Below, piece by piece: positions 8,631-17,836 of a DNA stretch of 64,000 bases. The notes beneath the pieces are model-generated. The model was not told the DNA's origin, did not search any database, and was given only the letters and a program-made list of their open reading frames with translations. The position numbers and the translations under genes are program-made. Numbering within the stretch: position 1 is the stretch's first letter; every line of letters begins with the position of its first letter. Source of the DNA: JALOOB01 sp964387985 (GTDB lineage: Bacteria; Chloroflexota; Anaerolineae; CG2-30-64-16); contig CAYLZG010000005.1 in assembly GCA_964387985.1 (NCBI GenBank), positions 11,284-75,283 of the forward strand, written 5' to 3'.

Positions 8631-10634
8631 ATGCCAGGTAAGGTAGGCGGTTGGGCAGGCAAGATCCTGCGCGTGGACCTGACTTCGGGCCGGGTCTGGC
8701 ATGAACCGTCGCTGAAATACGGTCGCGAGTACATCGGTGGCCGAGGGATCGCTGCGCGCATTGCCTGGGATGAAATACCACGCGGCACCAAGCCCTTCGA
8801 TCCCGAGAACCTGCTCATCTGCACGGTAGGGCCGCTCACCGGCACCTCAGCTCCGAATTCCGGCCGCGCGACGATTTGCAGCCTCAGCCCGCAAGCATAT
8901 CCCTACGAATGGTTCTCGTTTTCCAGCATAGGCGGCTACTGGGGCCCGATGCTGAAGTACGCGGGGTACGACGCAATCGTAATTCGCGGCGAGTCGCCGC
9001 GGCCCGTCTACCTCTGGATCGATGACGAGAGAGCCGAGCTACGGGATGCGAGCCATCTCTGGGGCAAGGGCACATTTGAGACCCAGCAGCAGCTCATTTC
9101 TGCACATGCTAGCCGGGATGGGTCCGATATCCGGACACTCACCATTGGACAAGCAGGCGAGCAACGGTGCCGGATTGCCATCATCGCCTCCGGGACAGGC
9201 TCGGCAGCGGGACAGGGTGGCTTCGGTGCAGTCATGGGCGCCAAACGGCTCAAAGCTATCGCGGTACGCGGAACCAGAGGCGTACCGATTGCCGATCCGG
9301 AGAGATTCTCAGACTTCACCCTCCAGGTTGCTAAGGAAATGCACGCGCCCAGCGGCTGCCCGGCCTGGAGCAAGCTCGACCCTGACCTGGTGCGCGACTA
9401 TGCTCAGCGTTTCGTCGCCTGCAGCCAGGCTTGCGCTAACCCGATATGCCGGCTCAGCCGCTTTTATGAGGACGTACCGGGCACTGTTTACCCTGACCGC
9501 AAATACAGCGGCATGGTGGTTTGTGAAAGCTCCCTCTTCGGCGGCGCGCCCGGCACATTCTATGATTGGAAGACCGGCTTTGCCGCCGGATTTGAACTAG
9601 CCCAGATCAGCCAGGACTACGGCATCAATCATTGGGAATTGGGTATCGGCATGGTGCCCTGGCTCCGAAAGTGCCACCAAGAAGGACTCCTGCGCGACCT
9701 GGACGGAGAACCGTTCAACCTGGATGCACCGCAATGGTGGGACAGCCTCTTCCGCAAAATCGTGTTCCGTGAAGGCATCGGCGATGCATTGGCGGAAGGC
9801 TCCGTGCGTGCGGCAGAGACTCTGAACATGGGCCGGGAGTTGATCGGGGAGTTCTTCACAGCATGGGGTTTCGCCGGCCATTGGGACGGGCGAGGGGATA
9901 AGGCTAACCTGATCGTGTTCCCCTACTGGCTGGTCACCGCACTGCAGTGGGCTACGAGCACGAGGGATCCGATGGCCAGTGGTCACGGCTATGCTCAGAA
10001 CATCATGAACTGGTCGCCGCTCGTGGCAGGGCAGAATGGGCTTGACTGGGAGACACTGACGAACGTGGGTGCCAAGGTGTATGGCACACCTGCGGCGGTG
10101 CATCCCTGTTCGGGGTACGACGCCAAGGCGCTGCCCGCCATCTGGCACGGGCACCGCAGCATCCTGAAGGACTGCCTGACGGTCGACGACCAATCATATC
10201 CCCGCATCTATAGCAACAAGACACCGGATCACTTTGCCCGGGCTGCAGATGGGACGTCAGGACCATCGTTCGAATATCACATGTTCAAGTACGCGACAGG
10301 GATGGATTTGGGCGAGGCGGACTTTGACGGGCTGGCTGAGCGTGTGCTCAACCTGGAACGCGCCATCCAAGTGCGCAACTGGGAGCGTAGCCGGACCGTG
10401 GATGAGACAGTGATTCCCTACTTCAGCCAGATCGAAAACTGGGTGAATCCTTTCGTGGGCGTAGGGCTGGGCCTCGACCGCACCCAATTCGCTCCTTTAC
10501 TGGATGAGTTCTATGCGTTGCGCGGCTGGGATCCGCAGACGGGCCGGCCCACGCCTGAAAAGCTGGGGGCCCTGGGCCTGGCCGATGTTGCAGCCGAACT
10601 CAGCGAGCGCGGCTTGATCGGTAAGGATGCGTAA
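8631..10634 (+). CDS. Aldehyde ferredoxin oxidoreductase (tungsten/molybdopterin)
   Basis: 667 residues, slightly longer than archaeal AOR (about 605). The N-terminal domain shows GWAGKILRVDLTSG, YIGGRGIAARI, GPLTGTSAPNSGR, SSIGGYWGPMLKYAGYDA and the GTGSAAGQGGFGAVMGAKRLKAI segment that contacts the bis-pterin cofactor. Cluster-binding cysteines are in CSQACANPIC (about residues 263-272) with the distant partner in KDCLTVDD (about 514). The family oxidises aldehydes to acids, reducing ferredoxin; the adjacent polyferredoxin is the obvious acceptor. An aldose or a small aldehyde produced by the aldolase downstream are candidate substrates. Confidence 0.93.
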   Translation: MPGKVGGWAGKILRVDLTSGRVWHEPSLKYGREYIGGRGIAARIAWDEIPRGTKPFDPENLLICTVGPLTGTSAPNSGRATICSLSPQAYPYEWFSFSSIGGYWGPMLKYAGYDAIVIRGESPRPVYLWIDDERAELRDASHLWGKGTFETQQQLISAHASRDGSDIRTLTIGQAGEQRCRIAIIASGTGSAAGQGGFGAVMGAKRLKAIAVRGTRGVPIADPERFSDFTLQVAKEMHAPSGCPAWSKLDPDLVRDYAQRFVACSQACANPICRLSRFYEDVPGTVYPDRKYSGMVVCESSLFGGAPGTFYDWKTGFAAGFELAQISQDYGINHWELGIGMVPWLRKCHQEGLLRDLDGEPFNLDAPQWWDSLFRKIVFREGIGDALAEGSVRAAETLNMGRELIGEFFTAWGFAGHWDGRGDKANLIVFPYWLVTALQWATSTRDPMASGHGYAQNIMNWSPLVAGQNGLDWETLTNVGAKVYGTPAAVHPCSGYDAKALPAIWHGHRSILKDCLTVDDQSYPRIYSNKTPDHFARAADGTSGPSFEYHMFKYATGMDLGEADFDGLAERVLNLERAIQVRNWERSRTVDETVIPYFSQIENWVNPFVGVGLGLDRTQFAPLLDEFYALRGWDPQTGRPTPEKLGALGLADVAAELSERGLIGKDA

Positions 10635-10637
10635 CAG

Positions 10638-12368
10638 ATGCGATTCCACAAACTCGAACTCGATCCTGCGGTAAATCCCGCCGTCCTGGACACTGCGACC
10701 TGGGACCGCGGAGCTGCTGCGGAATCCCTTGGCGCCATGACACCGGAGACTCTGCAATCCCTGGGCTCAGCGCTGTGGGCTGAAGAAGCACTGAGCGGTC
10801 CCCCCAGCGTAACACTCTACTCGCCCTCCCGCGCGATCCATGAAGGTTGCGTGTACGGTCTTGCGAGCCTGGGGGATGGACAGCAAGTCTTTCTTTGCTC
10901 TGGACACACGGATGCATCGCCGCTGGGGGAGCCATTCGCAACATTCGAGCTGCCGGACCAGGGCTCTATGGCCGCTTATCCCACTGATGCTCCCGTCGTC
11001 CATCGCTATATCCGCCAACTCAGACGGGGCATCGGGCCACAAGCGCTGGGGCCGGTTCCCAGGCTGGGGATCGGCACGCGAATGACCACCGCGGTGTGGC
11101 CCGCAATCTGGACCGCCATGAGACGCTTCGGTTTTGCGGCCAATGCCATCCAGAACTCGGTGCGCGAACTGAATCTCCTGCCGAACCTATTAGCCGCCGC
11201 GCCACCTGAGGTCAATGTCGCTTTCAACTTCGGCGCTATCGAAACCGGTTACACGGGCAGCACTTTCGAAGGGTTGTGGGTGGCCGGTGTCCTGGACGGG
11301 CTGCAGCACGGTGCCCCGGCAAACCACGGTGCAGACGCGGATCACATCCAGGTGAAGCGTGGCCTGGGCGGATTGAACCGTGCGAAAACGCTCCTCGATG
11401 CAGCCCGTTATTACTCCTTCTACACGCTTGATGTCTCCGATGTGCTGGATTATAGCGTCCTGGATGCCGGGCCTGCCGCTGCGGAAGCCATGCTTACCGA
11501 GAGGCTGCCTGACGCGGCGGAGCGGCGGATGCTGCTGGCCTATCACCGCGCATCCGGCGCCAGCGATGGTGTGCCGGCGTTACGGCTCGACGAAACAATG
11601 CTGGCCAGGCTGGCAGGTAAGTACTGGACCGCACTGGATGCAATGGAACGGCTGACGGACTATCTTAAGGGACTGCGCCAAGGCGAGCCTTTCGATTTGG
11701 AGCTGAGCATCGACGAGCATCCCGCGGAGATTGCCACCTTCGACTGCCTCACATCCGAGACGGAGCTGATCTTTCTGCTCAACGAGACGCGGCGCCGGGG
11801 TATTCCGCTCACGCACATCGCCCCCAACCTCGGTATCGAGAAGGGCGTCGACTACTCATGTCCCGATGGACTGCCGGGCCTCACGGTGCGGTGTGCGAGC
11901 CTGTCCCGGCTTGCGGCTGAAGCCGGGGCGATTATGGATGTGCATTCCGGCGATGATCTCAGCGCAGCCACGCGCCAGGCTGTCGGTCGGGCGGCGGGCG
12001 GCTTCCTGCAGTTCAAGGTATCCCCGATGCTGCAACTCATCTTTGCTGAAGTCCTAGCCGAACACGATCCTGGATTGTTCCGGCTCTGGTGGGAGGATGC
12101 CCTTACGTATGCTCGTCGCGCCGCAGAAGGTGGGTCTGCACTGGCTGTGGAAGCCCTTTGCCACGATTCCGCAGGCGCTGCGGGCCTCCAGCCTACGGCC
12201 AGCGGCGCAATCTTCCATCACTTCAGTTTCGCGTTCGTCGGCCGGCGCGACGCGAGGGGACGCCTCCTCGTACGCGACCGGTTCTACCGGCTCTCGCCCG
12301 ACTTCTATCGCGCTTACCAGGAACACATCGTCGCTTACCTGGGTCGGCTAGCTGCCGATCTGTTTTGA
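10638..12368 (+). CDS. uxaE: Tagaturonate epimerase (UxaE) family protein
   Basis: 576 residues, beginning three bases after the AOR stop. It matches the UxaE family by PVPRLGIGTRMT, NHGADADHIQVKRGL, the ELSIDEHPAEIATF segment, THIAPNLGIEKGVDY and DVHSGDDLSAATR, the acidic/His clusters that bind the metal. Known members epimerise D-tagaturonate to D-fructuronate at C4, and some act on tagatose/fructose. No uronate isomerase or fructuronate reductase is visible nearby, so a neutral ketose or another ketose derivative is at least as likely here. The symbol denotes the family, not a proven activity. Confidence 0.82.
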   Translation: MRFHKLELDPAVNPAVLDTATWDRGAAAESLGAMTPETLQSLGSALWAEEALSGPPSVTLYSPSRAIHEGCVYGLASLGDGQQVFLCSGHTDASPLGEPFATFELPDQGSMAAYPTDAPVVHRYIRQLRRGIGPQALGPVPRLGIGTRMTTAVWPAIWTAMRRFGFAANAIQNSVRELNLLPNLLAAAPPEVNVAFNFGAIETGYTGSTFEGLWVAGVLDGLQHGAPANHGADADHIQVKRGLGGLNRAKTLLDAARYYSFYTLDVSDVLDYSVLDAGPAAAEAMLTERLPDAAERRMLLAYHRASGASDGVPALRLDETMLARLAGKYWTALDAMERLTDYLKGLRQGEPFDLELSIDEHPAEIATFDCLTSETELIFLLNETRRRGIPLTHIAPNLGIEKGVDYSCPDGLPGLTVRCASLSRLAAEAGAIMDVHSGDDLSAATRQAVGRAAGGFLQFKVSPMLQLIFAEVLAEHDPGLFRLWWEDALTYARRAAEGGSALAVEALCHDSAGAAGLQPTASGAIFHHFSFAFVGRRDARGRLLVRDRFYRLSPDFYRAYQEHIVAYLGRLAADLF

Positions 12369-12379
12369 GGGAGTTATCC

Positions 12380-13057
12380 ATGGAACTGTTTCTCGACAGC
12401 TCAAACCCACGTGAGATCTCAGAAGCCCGATCCTGGGGCCTGCTTGCAGGCGTCACAACCAATCCTGGACTGATCTCCGCGGCGGGACCTGATAAGGAAG
12501 GAACACTGCACCGGATTCTTGATGTGTGGCAGGGCCCTCTGCTCATCCAGGTCATCGGCTGGCACGAGGTTGAGCCGCTCATCAGGCAGGCCAAGTGGTT
12601 ACACAACTTTGCGCCCAACATTATCGTCAAGCTGCCGATGAGCATTGCCGGGATTCAGGCACTCCTGCGTCTCAAACAGGATACCCCTGACCTGCGCCTG
12701 GCAGTAACAACAGTCGCCTCAATCGCCCAGGCATACCTGGTTGGCAAGGCAGGTGCAGACATCGTCGCTGTCTTCAATGGCCCGCTGGATCAGACAACCG
12801 ACAGTATGGTTGAGATGGTGGCTCCGATACGCCGCATCTACGATAACTATGGCTTCAAGACGAAGATCCTCTCATGCGGTCGCTACCCTCGCCTGTTCGG
12901 TGAGGTCGCGGAGGCAGGCACTGATATCTGCACGATGCGCATGGAGTTCATGCGGCTACTGTATCAGCACCCGTTTACCGATGCACGAATGAACGGCTTC
13001 ATGAAGGATTGGCAGGCCACTTTCGGCGCCAGCACCTGGGGCGAGGAGGCAGGCTAA
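12380..13057 (+). CDS. Transaldolase / fructose-6-phosphate-aldolase family protein
   Basis: The frame is open far upstream inside the preceding gene, but ATG 12380 follows GAGGGAG and starts the conserved MELFLDSSNP strand, giving 225 residues, the size of small (FSA/TalC-type) transaldolases. TTNPG marks the first loop and Lys84 in IIVKLPMS is the Schiff-base lysine. The enzyme would cleave a ketose or ketose phosphate to a C3 ketone unit plus an aldehyde, or transfer the C3 unit. Placed right after the UxaE-like epimerase, it probably acts on that epimerase's product, directly or after phosphorylation by the FGGY kinase. Confidence 0.88.
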   Translation: MELFLDSSNPREISEARSWGLLAGVTTNPGLISAAGPDKEGTLHRILDVWQGPLLIQVIGWHEVEPLIRQAKWLHNFAPNIIVKLPMSIAGIQALLRLKQDTPDLRLAVTTVASIAQAYLVGKAGADIVAVFNGPLDQTTDSMVEMVAPIRRIYDNYGFKTKILSCGRYPRLFGEVAEAGTDICTMRMEFMRLLYQHPFTDARMNGFMKDWQATFGASTWGEEAG

Positions 13058-13061
13058 TCCT

Positions 13062-13847
13062 ATGAGCGTCCTAGACCTTTTCAACCTCTCAGGGCGAGTC
13101 GCGGTCGTCACCGGGGGTGCGCGCGGTCTGGGGCGGCAGGCGGCGCTGGCACTGGCCGAGGCCGGGGCAGCCGTCGCAATCTGCGATCTGCTGGAAGAGG
13201 ACGGAGCTCGCACGGCACACGAAATCGCGGGCCTTGGCTGTCTATCCTATTTCGGTAAGGTAGACGTCACCCAGGCCACGGAAATCGAAGCATTTATCGC
13301 CGCGGTCGCTGAGGGACTGGGCGGGATCGACATCCTCGTCAATAACGCGGGGGTGCCATCGAGCGGCCTCTCGCTGGAAGATGAAAGCGACGAAGGCTGG
13401 CAGCGGATGATCGACACCAACCTGTCTTCCATGTTCTACTTCGGGAAGCGCGTTGCACAACAAATGATCGCGCGAGGTCAGGGCGGCGTAATCATCAACA
13501 TCGCGTCCATCAACTCGCTGATTATCAGCAACATCACGCCGCGTCACAACGTGCCTTACTGCGTGGCAAAGGCAGGGGTCGCCCAATTGACGCGCGGTAT
13601 GGCCTCCGACTGGGCACCCCACGGCATCCGCGCCAATGCGATTGCGCCCGGCTACATCATGACCGCTCAGACGGCAGCCAGCCGAAGTTACCCAGAGATT
13701 GTCGAGCGCATCGTTGCCAACACACCGATGAAGCGCTACGGGGAAGAAGCGGAACTCAAGGGACTAGTCGTCTACCTTGCATCGTCCGCCTCATCCTTTA
13801 TGACCGGCAGTCTAGTGGTCATGGACGGCGGGACGACGATCTGGTAA
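13062..13847 (+). CDS. SDR-family oxidoreductase (1 of 3)
   Basis: 261 residues, four bases after the aldolase stop; its ribosome site GAGGAGG lies inside that gene. Classical SDR signatures are complete: VTGGARGLG (cofactor loop), LVNNAG, catalytic Ser in NIASINS and YCVAK as the YxxxK pair, followed by a C-terminal MDGGTTIW. Asp in AICDL suggests NAD preference. The overall pattern is that of gluconate-5-dehydrogenase-like polyol/sugar-acid dehydrogenases. Confidence 0.9.
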   Translation: MSVLDLFNLSGRVAVVTGGARGLGRQAALALAEAGAAVAICDLLEEDGARTAHEIAGLGCLSYFGKVDVTQATEIEAFIAAVAEGLGGIDILVNNAGVPSSGLSLEDESDEGWQRMIDTNLSSMFYFGKRVAQQMIARGQGGVIINIASINSLIISNITPRHNVPYCVAKAGVAQLTRGMASDWAPHGIRANAIAPGYIMTAQTAASRSYPEIVERIVANTPMKRYGEEAELKGLVVYLASSASSFMTGSLVVMDGGTTIW

Positions 13848-13890
13848 CAAAGGGCGACTGAAGGACAAGCGAGAAGCCCGGGAGGGATCA

Positions 13891-14970
13891 ATGAGCGACA
13901 CGGCAGCACCGGTCGTCACCTATGCCAGCACCGAGCAACTAGCGCAGTTTTGCATCAAGGCCATGCTGGATGCAGGGCTGAATGAAGAGGACGCCCGGGT
14001 CAGTGCGGATGTGCTGGTGACTACGGATAGCTGGGGCACGTTTACACACGGGACGCGGCAACTGCGCGGCCTGCTGAAGAACATCCGCGTGGGACGCATT
14101 TACCCCCGCGCCAGGATGCAGGTCGAGGCGCAGGGACCGGGTTGGGCGCGAGTCGACGGCTGCGATGCGATGCCATTGGCAACCGCTTTCCGCTCTACTG
14201 CACTCTGCATCGAAAAGGCGCGCGCCAGCGGCATCGCCTATGTCGGTGTCCGGCGCAGCAGCCATTACGGCGCAGCCGGATACTATGCCGTTCAGGCGGC
14301 ACAACAGGGCATGATCGGGATATCGATGTGTAACGTGGACCCAGGAGTCACTGCACCCGGCAGCCGCAGCCGGGTGATGGGCACGAACCCGATTGCATAT
14401 GCCGCGCCCACAGGTGACGCGCCGCCAGTGTTCCTCGATATCGCGACGAGCGCGGTTGCCGCCAGTAAACTCTACGCCGCACAAGCTCTGCTTCAGCCCA
14501 TTCCGGACACCTGGCTTGTTGACGACGATGGCCTGCCCACGACGGACCCCACTGGCTATCCGCTGCGCGGCGCGCTGCAGCCCATGGCCGGCCACAAGGG
14601 TTATGGACTCGCGGTACTGGTGGAAATCCTTACCGCCGTGCTTTCGGGCGCGGGCATTATGAGCGAGGTAAAAAGCTGGATGCTGGACAGCCTTGAGCCC
14701 GCCAACCAGGGCCACGCGTTCATCGCCATCGATATCGGCGCCATGATGCCGCCCAAATTATTCGCCGCACGCATGCAGCAAATGACCAACGAGATTCGAC
14801 AGGCGCCGTTGGCCGTCGGTGCAGAGCGCATTTACCTGCCCGGCGAAAAAGAGTGGGAGCATCGCCAGCGCGCGCTGGCAGAGGGTATTCCGCTGCCGTC
14901 ATTCGTTGTGACCAATCTAAGAGGCATCGCGGAAGACTATAGCCTCGAACTGCCAGATTGGCTGGCGTGA
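13891..14970 (+). CDS. Ldh-family (malate/L-lactate/ureidoglycolate type) NAD(P) oxidoreductase
   Basis: 359 residues, ribosome site GGGAGGGA. The fold is the unusual type II malate/L-lactate dehydrogenase family: TFTHGTRQL near the N-terminus, VRRSSHYGAAGYY with the catalytic His, VMGTNPIAYAAP, FLDIATSAVAASK and MAGHKGYGLAVLVEIL. Members oxidise 2-hydroxy acids such as L-lactate, malate or sugar-derived acids. It would fit oxidation of a hydroxy acid released by the FAH-type enzyme. Confidence 0.9.
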   Translation: MSDTAAPVVTYASTEQLAQFCIKAMLDAGLNEEDARVSADVLVTTDSWGTFTHGTRQLRGLLKNIRVGRIYPRARMQVEAQGPGWARVDGCDAMPLATAFRSTALCIEKARASGIAYVGVRRSSHYGAAGYYAVQAAQQGMIGISMCNVDPGVTAPGSRSRVMGTNPIAYAAPTGDAPPVFLDIATSAVAASKLYAAQALLQPIPDTWLVDDDGLPTTDPTGYPLRGALQPMAGHKGYGLAVLVEILTAVLSGAGIMSEVKSWMLDSLEPANQGHAFIAIDIGAMMPPKLFAARMQQMTNEIRQAPLAVGAERIYLPGEKEWEHRQRALAEGIPLPSFVVTNLRGIAEDYSLELPDWLA

Positions 14971-14989
14971 AGCTGACAGGAGGAAAAGG

Positions 14990-15787
14990 ATGGCGGATAT
15001 GGTTTTCGATCTGACGGGCCGCGTGGCCGTTGTCAGCGGCGCGGCACAGGGAATGGGCCGTGCCATGGCGCTTGGATTCGCAGAATTCGGTGCTGACCTG
15101 CTGTTGAGCGATCTGAATGGCCCAGGCGTAGCTGCCACAGCAGAAAAGGCGCGTCAGTTTGGGCACAAGGCGATCGGAGTGGAGTGCGACATGGCGGACA
15201 TTGCCCAAGTCAAGGCATTATTTGCGCGACTCGATCGCGAGTTCGGCAGAATCGATGTCCTGGCCAATGTGGCCGGCCCAGGGTACCTGGCGCATCCCGA
15301 GGAAATTCCGCTTGAGCAGTTCGAACGCATCGTCCATGCGTTGATAGTTGCCAGATTCTGCGCCTGTCAGGAAGCTGGCAAACGGATGCTCGCCGCAGGC
15401 AAGGGCAGCATCATCAATATCGGCTCGCTCGCCAGCATTACGGCGCTCGGCCGGGGCAATTTCGCCTATAGCGTCGGCATGGGGGGCGTGGCCCAGATGA
15501 CGCGCGAGCTTAGCACCGAATGGGCCGGTCGCGGTGTCAGGGTCAACGCCATCCTACCAGCCCAGGTCATCAACCCCAGCCTGCGGGAACGCATAGCCGC
15601 AGACCCCAATCTCGAACGCACTTTCCTGCGCGGCCTCCCTGCAGGACGCCTAGGTGTGCCTGATGATATCAAGGGGCTCGCTCTCCTGCTTGCCTCAGAT
15701 GCGTCGAGTTGGATCACAGGTGCACTCATCCCGATGGATGGTGGCAACTTGGCTATGAATGCCGGGGGCACAGCGGGCAAATGGTAG
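14990..15787 (+). CDS. SDR-family protein lacking the catalytic lysine (2 of 3)
   Basis: 265 residues, ribosome site AGGAGGAAAAGG. It has the SDR glycine loop (SGAAQGMG), the Ser-bearing NIGSLAS and a C-terminal MDGGN, but NNAG is changed to NVAG and the active-site YxxxK reads YSVGM, so the Lys is a Met. The reading frame is intact and codon use matches its neighbours, so it is not an obvious pseudogene. It may use an altered mechanism or be non-catalytic. Confidence 0.85.
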   Translation: MADMVFDLTGRVAVVSGAAQGMGRAMALGFAEFGADLLLSDLNGPGVAATAEKARQFGHKAIGVECDMADIAQVKALFARLDREFGRIDVLANVAGPGYLAHPEEIPLEQFERIVHALIVARFCACQEAGKRMLAAGKGSIINIGSLASITALGRGNFAYSVGMGGVAQMTRELSTEWAGRGVRVNAILPAQVINPSLRERIAADPNLERTFLRGLPAGRLGVPDDIKGLALLLASDASSWITGALIPMDGGNLAMNAGGTAGKW

Positions 15788-15823
15788 TACATGACAAGCG
15801 CTACTGGCTGAAGGAGTAATCGG

Positions 15824-17824
15824 ATGACCGGCGTGGCAGATTTGTCCAAAGCACAATTGCTGGCCCTGTATCGGACGATGGCCACTATCCGCCGTACAGA
15901 GGAGCAGCTCGTCAAACTCTACGCGGCGGGCAAGATTTACGGTGGATGTCATACCTACATCGGGGAAGAAGCTGTGGCGACGGGCGTTTGCGCACATCTG
16001 CGGCACGAAGACGTCGTGTTCAGCACCCACCGCGGGCATGGTCACGCTCTCGCCAAGGGGATTACCCCGCGCGAACTCATTGCCGAGTTGCTCGGCCGGG
16101 CGACAGGTTGCTCCGGCGGCCGCGGTGGCAGCATGCACCTGTTCAAACCTGAGGTCGGCTTCATGGGGTCCAGCGGGATCGTAGGACCCAGCATCACCCT
16201 CGCAGCTGGAGGAGGTTACACGGCGCAACTCCTGAAGACGGGCCACGTCAGCGTCGCCTTCTTTGGCGACGGAGCTGTGAACAATGCGTCCTTCCACGAA
16301 GGGATTAACCTGGCTGCGGCCTGGAAGTTGCCCGTCGTGTTCGTCTGCGAGAATAATCTCTATGCGACAGAGGTCGCCTTTGACAAGGCGACTGCCAATC
16401 CGCATGTCGCTGTCCGCGGACAGGCATACGGCTTGCCGGGCATCGAAGTCGATGGCAACGACGTCCTGGCGGTCTATTGTGCTGCTGAGGAAGCGGTCGC
16501 CAGGGCGCGCGCAGGCGAGGGGCCAACCTTGCTCGAATGCAAGACGTATCGTGTGCGCGCACATGCGGAAGGGATGCGGGATGCAGGATATCGGACGTCC
16601 GACGAAGTCAACGTCTGGAAAGAGCGCGATCCGCTGCGGGCCTTCCGGGCATGGATGATCGAGCGCAGCATCGCCGCCGAGATTGAACTCGATGAATTGG
16701 ACGCCGAAGCGCGCGGCGTCGCCGAAGAAGCGGCTGCATTTGCCGAGCTAAGCCCGATGCCCGAGGCGAGCACGGTCACTACACATGTCTACAGTGAACC
16801 GGCGACCATCCTCGAACCGCAACCCAACGGTGATGCCGCGACGGGATCTCGCCAGTTGACCTTCGTCGAGGCTGCGCGCGAGGCCCTCGCTGCCGGGATG
16901 GCACGGGATGGTTCGATTTTCGTCGTCGGAGAGGGCATCGGAGCGCGCGGCGGCAATTTCAACACTACGGTAGGTCTCTTTGAGCTGTACGGTCCGGAGC
17001 GGCTGAGGGATACACCGATCAGCGAACGGGGCTTTACCGCCATCTGTATAGGCGCGGCCGCAACCGGCTCTCGGCCCGTTGTAGACTTTATGTTCATTGA
17101 CTTCCTGGCTGATGCGTTCGGTGATATGTTTAACCAAATGGCTAAGCTGCAGTGGATGAGCATGGGACGTCTCCAGATGCCCATCATCCTGCGCGGATGC
17201 ATCGGGGTTGCACCATCAAACGCGGCACATCATTCTGGTAACTACTATCCCTTCTTCATGCATATCCCTGGTTTTCGAGTCGCCGTGCCGGCCACGCCTG
17301 CAGATGCCAAAGGCCTGCTTGCCATGGCCCTGCGTTCCAAAGACCCCGTGCTGTTCCTGGAGCACAAAAACCTGCTGACCCTCAAGGGTCCAGTGCCCGA
17401 AGGCGAATACCTGCTGCCATTCGGGCAGGCCCGCGTTGCTCGCGAGGGAACGGACGTAACAGTGGTGGGGATCGCCTACTCCGTCCAACAGGCCCTTCAG
17501 GCCGCCGATATCCTGGCACAGGAAGGCATCTCCACCGAAGTCATTGACCCGCGGACTCTGGCGCCGTTGGATATTGGCACCGTGCTCCGCTCAGTGCACA
17601 AGACGGGCCGCCTCCTGATCGTGGACGAAGACTTCGCGCCTTGTGGCGTGGGTGCGGAAATCGCCACACAGGTCATGGAGCAGGCTTTCGACGATCTGGA
17701 TGCGCCGGTCAAGCGCATGAACGGCCTGTTTGCTCCGGCACCGTACAGCCCGGCCCTGTATGAGCCAATGGTGCCGACGGTCCCGCGCATCATCGAGGCC
17801 GTGCGTGATCTGCTGGCTGAATGA
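15824..17824 (+). CDS. 2-oxoacid/acetoin dehydrogenase E1, alpha-beta fusion
   Basis: 666 residues. The first half (about 1-325) is an E1-alpha chain with GCHTYIGEEAVATG, THRGHGHALAKG and the thiamine-diphosphate motif GDGAVNN...CENN. The second half (about 345-666) is an E1-beta chain with FVVGEGIGARGG, GFTAICIGAAATGSRPV and a VIDPRTLAPLD transketolase C-terminal segment. Fusions like this occur in pyruvate, acetoin and branched-chain oxoacid dehydrogenases. With the E2 gene 12 bases on it forms an acyl-CoA-generating complex, plausibly the exit for the pathway's 2-oxoacid. Confidence 0.92.
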   Translation: MTGVADLSKAQLLALYRTMATIRRTEEQLVKLYAAGKIYGGCHTYIGEEAVATGVCAHLRHEDVVFSTHRGHGHALAKGITPRELIAELLGRATGCSGGRGGSMHLFKPEVGFMGSSGIVGPSITLAAGGGYTAQLLKTGHVSVAFFGDGAVNNASFHEGINLAAAWKLPVVFVCENNLYATEVAFDKATANPHVAVRGQAYGLPGIEVDGNDVLAVYCAAEEAVARARAGEGPTLLECKTYRVRAHAEGMRDAGYRTSDEVNVWKERDPLRAFRAWMIERSIAAEIELDELDAEARGVAEEAAAFAELSPMPEASTVTTHVYSEPATILEPQPNGDAATGSRQLTFVEAAREALAAGMARDGSIFVVGEGIGARGGNFNTTVGLFELYGPERLRDTPISERGFTAICIGAAATGSRPVVDFMFIDFLADAFGDMFNQMAKLQWMSMGRLQMPIILRGCIGVAPSNAAHHSGNYYPFFMHIPGFRVAVPATPADAKGLLAMALRSKDPVLFLEHKNLLTLKGPVPEGEYLLPFGQARVAREGTDVTVVGIAYSVQQALQAADILAQEGISTEVIDPRTLAPLDIGTVLRSVHKTGRLLIVDEDFAPCGVGAEIATQVMEQAFDDLDAPVKRMNGLFAPAPYSPALYEPMVPTVPRIIEAVRDLLAE

Positions 17825-17836
17825 CAGGAGACAAGC

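Noticed and set aside
10638..12368. Classical galacturonate pathway
   Set aside because: UxaE-family protein only; uronate isomerase, fructuronate reductase and mannonate dehydratase are not in the window.
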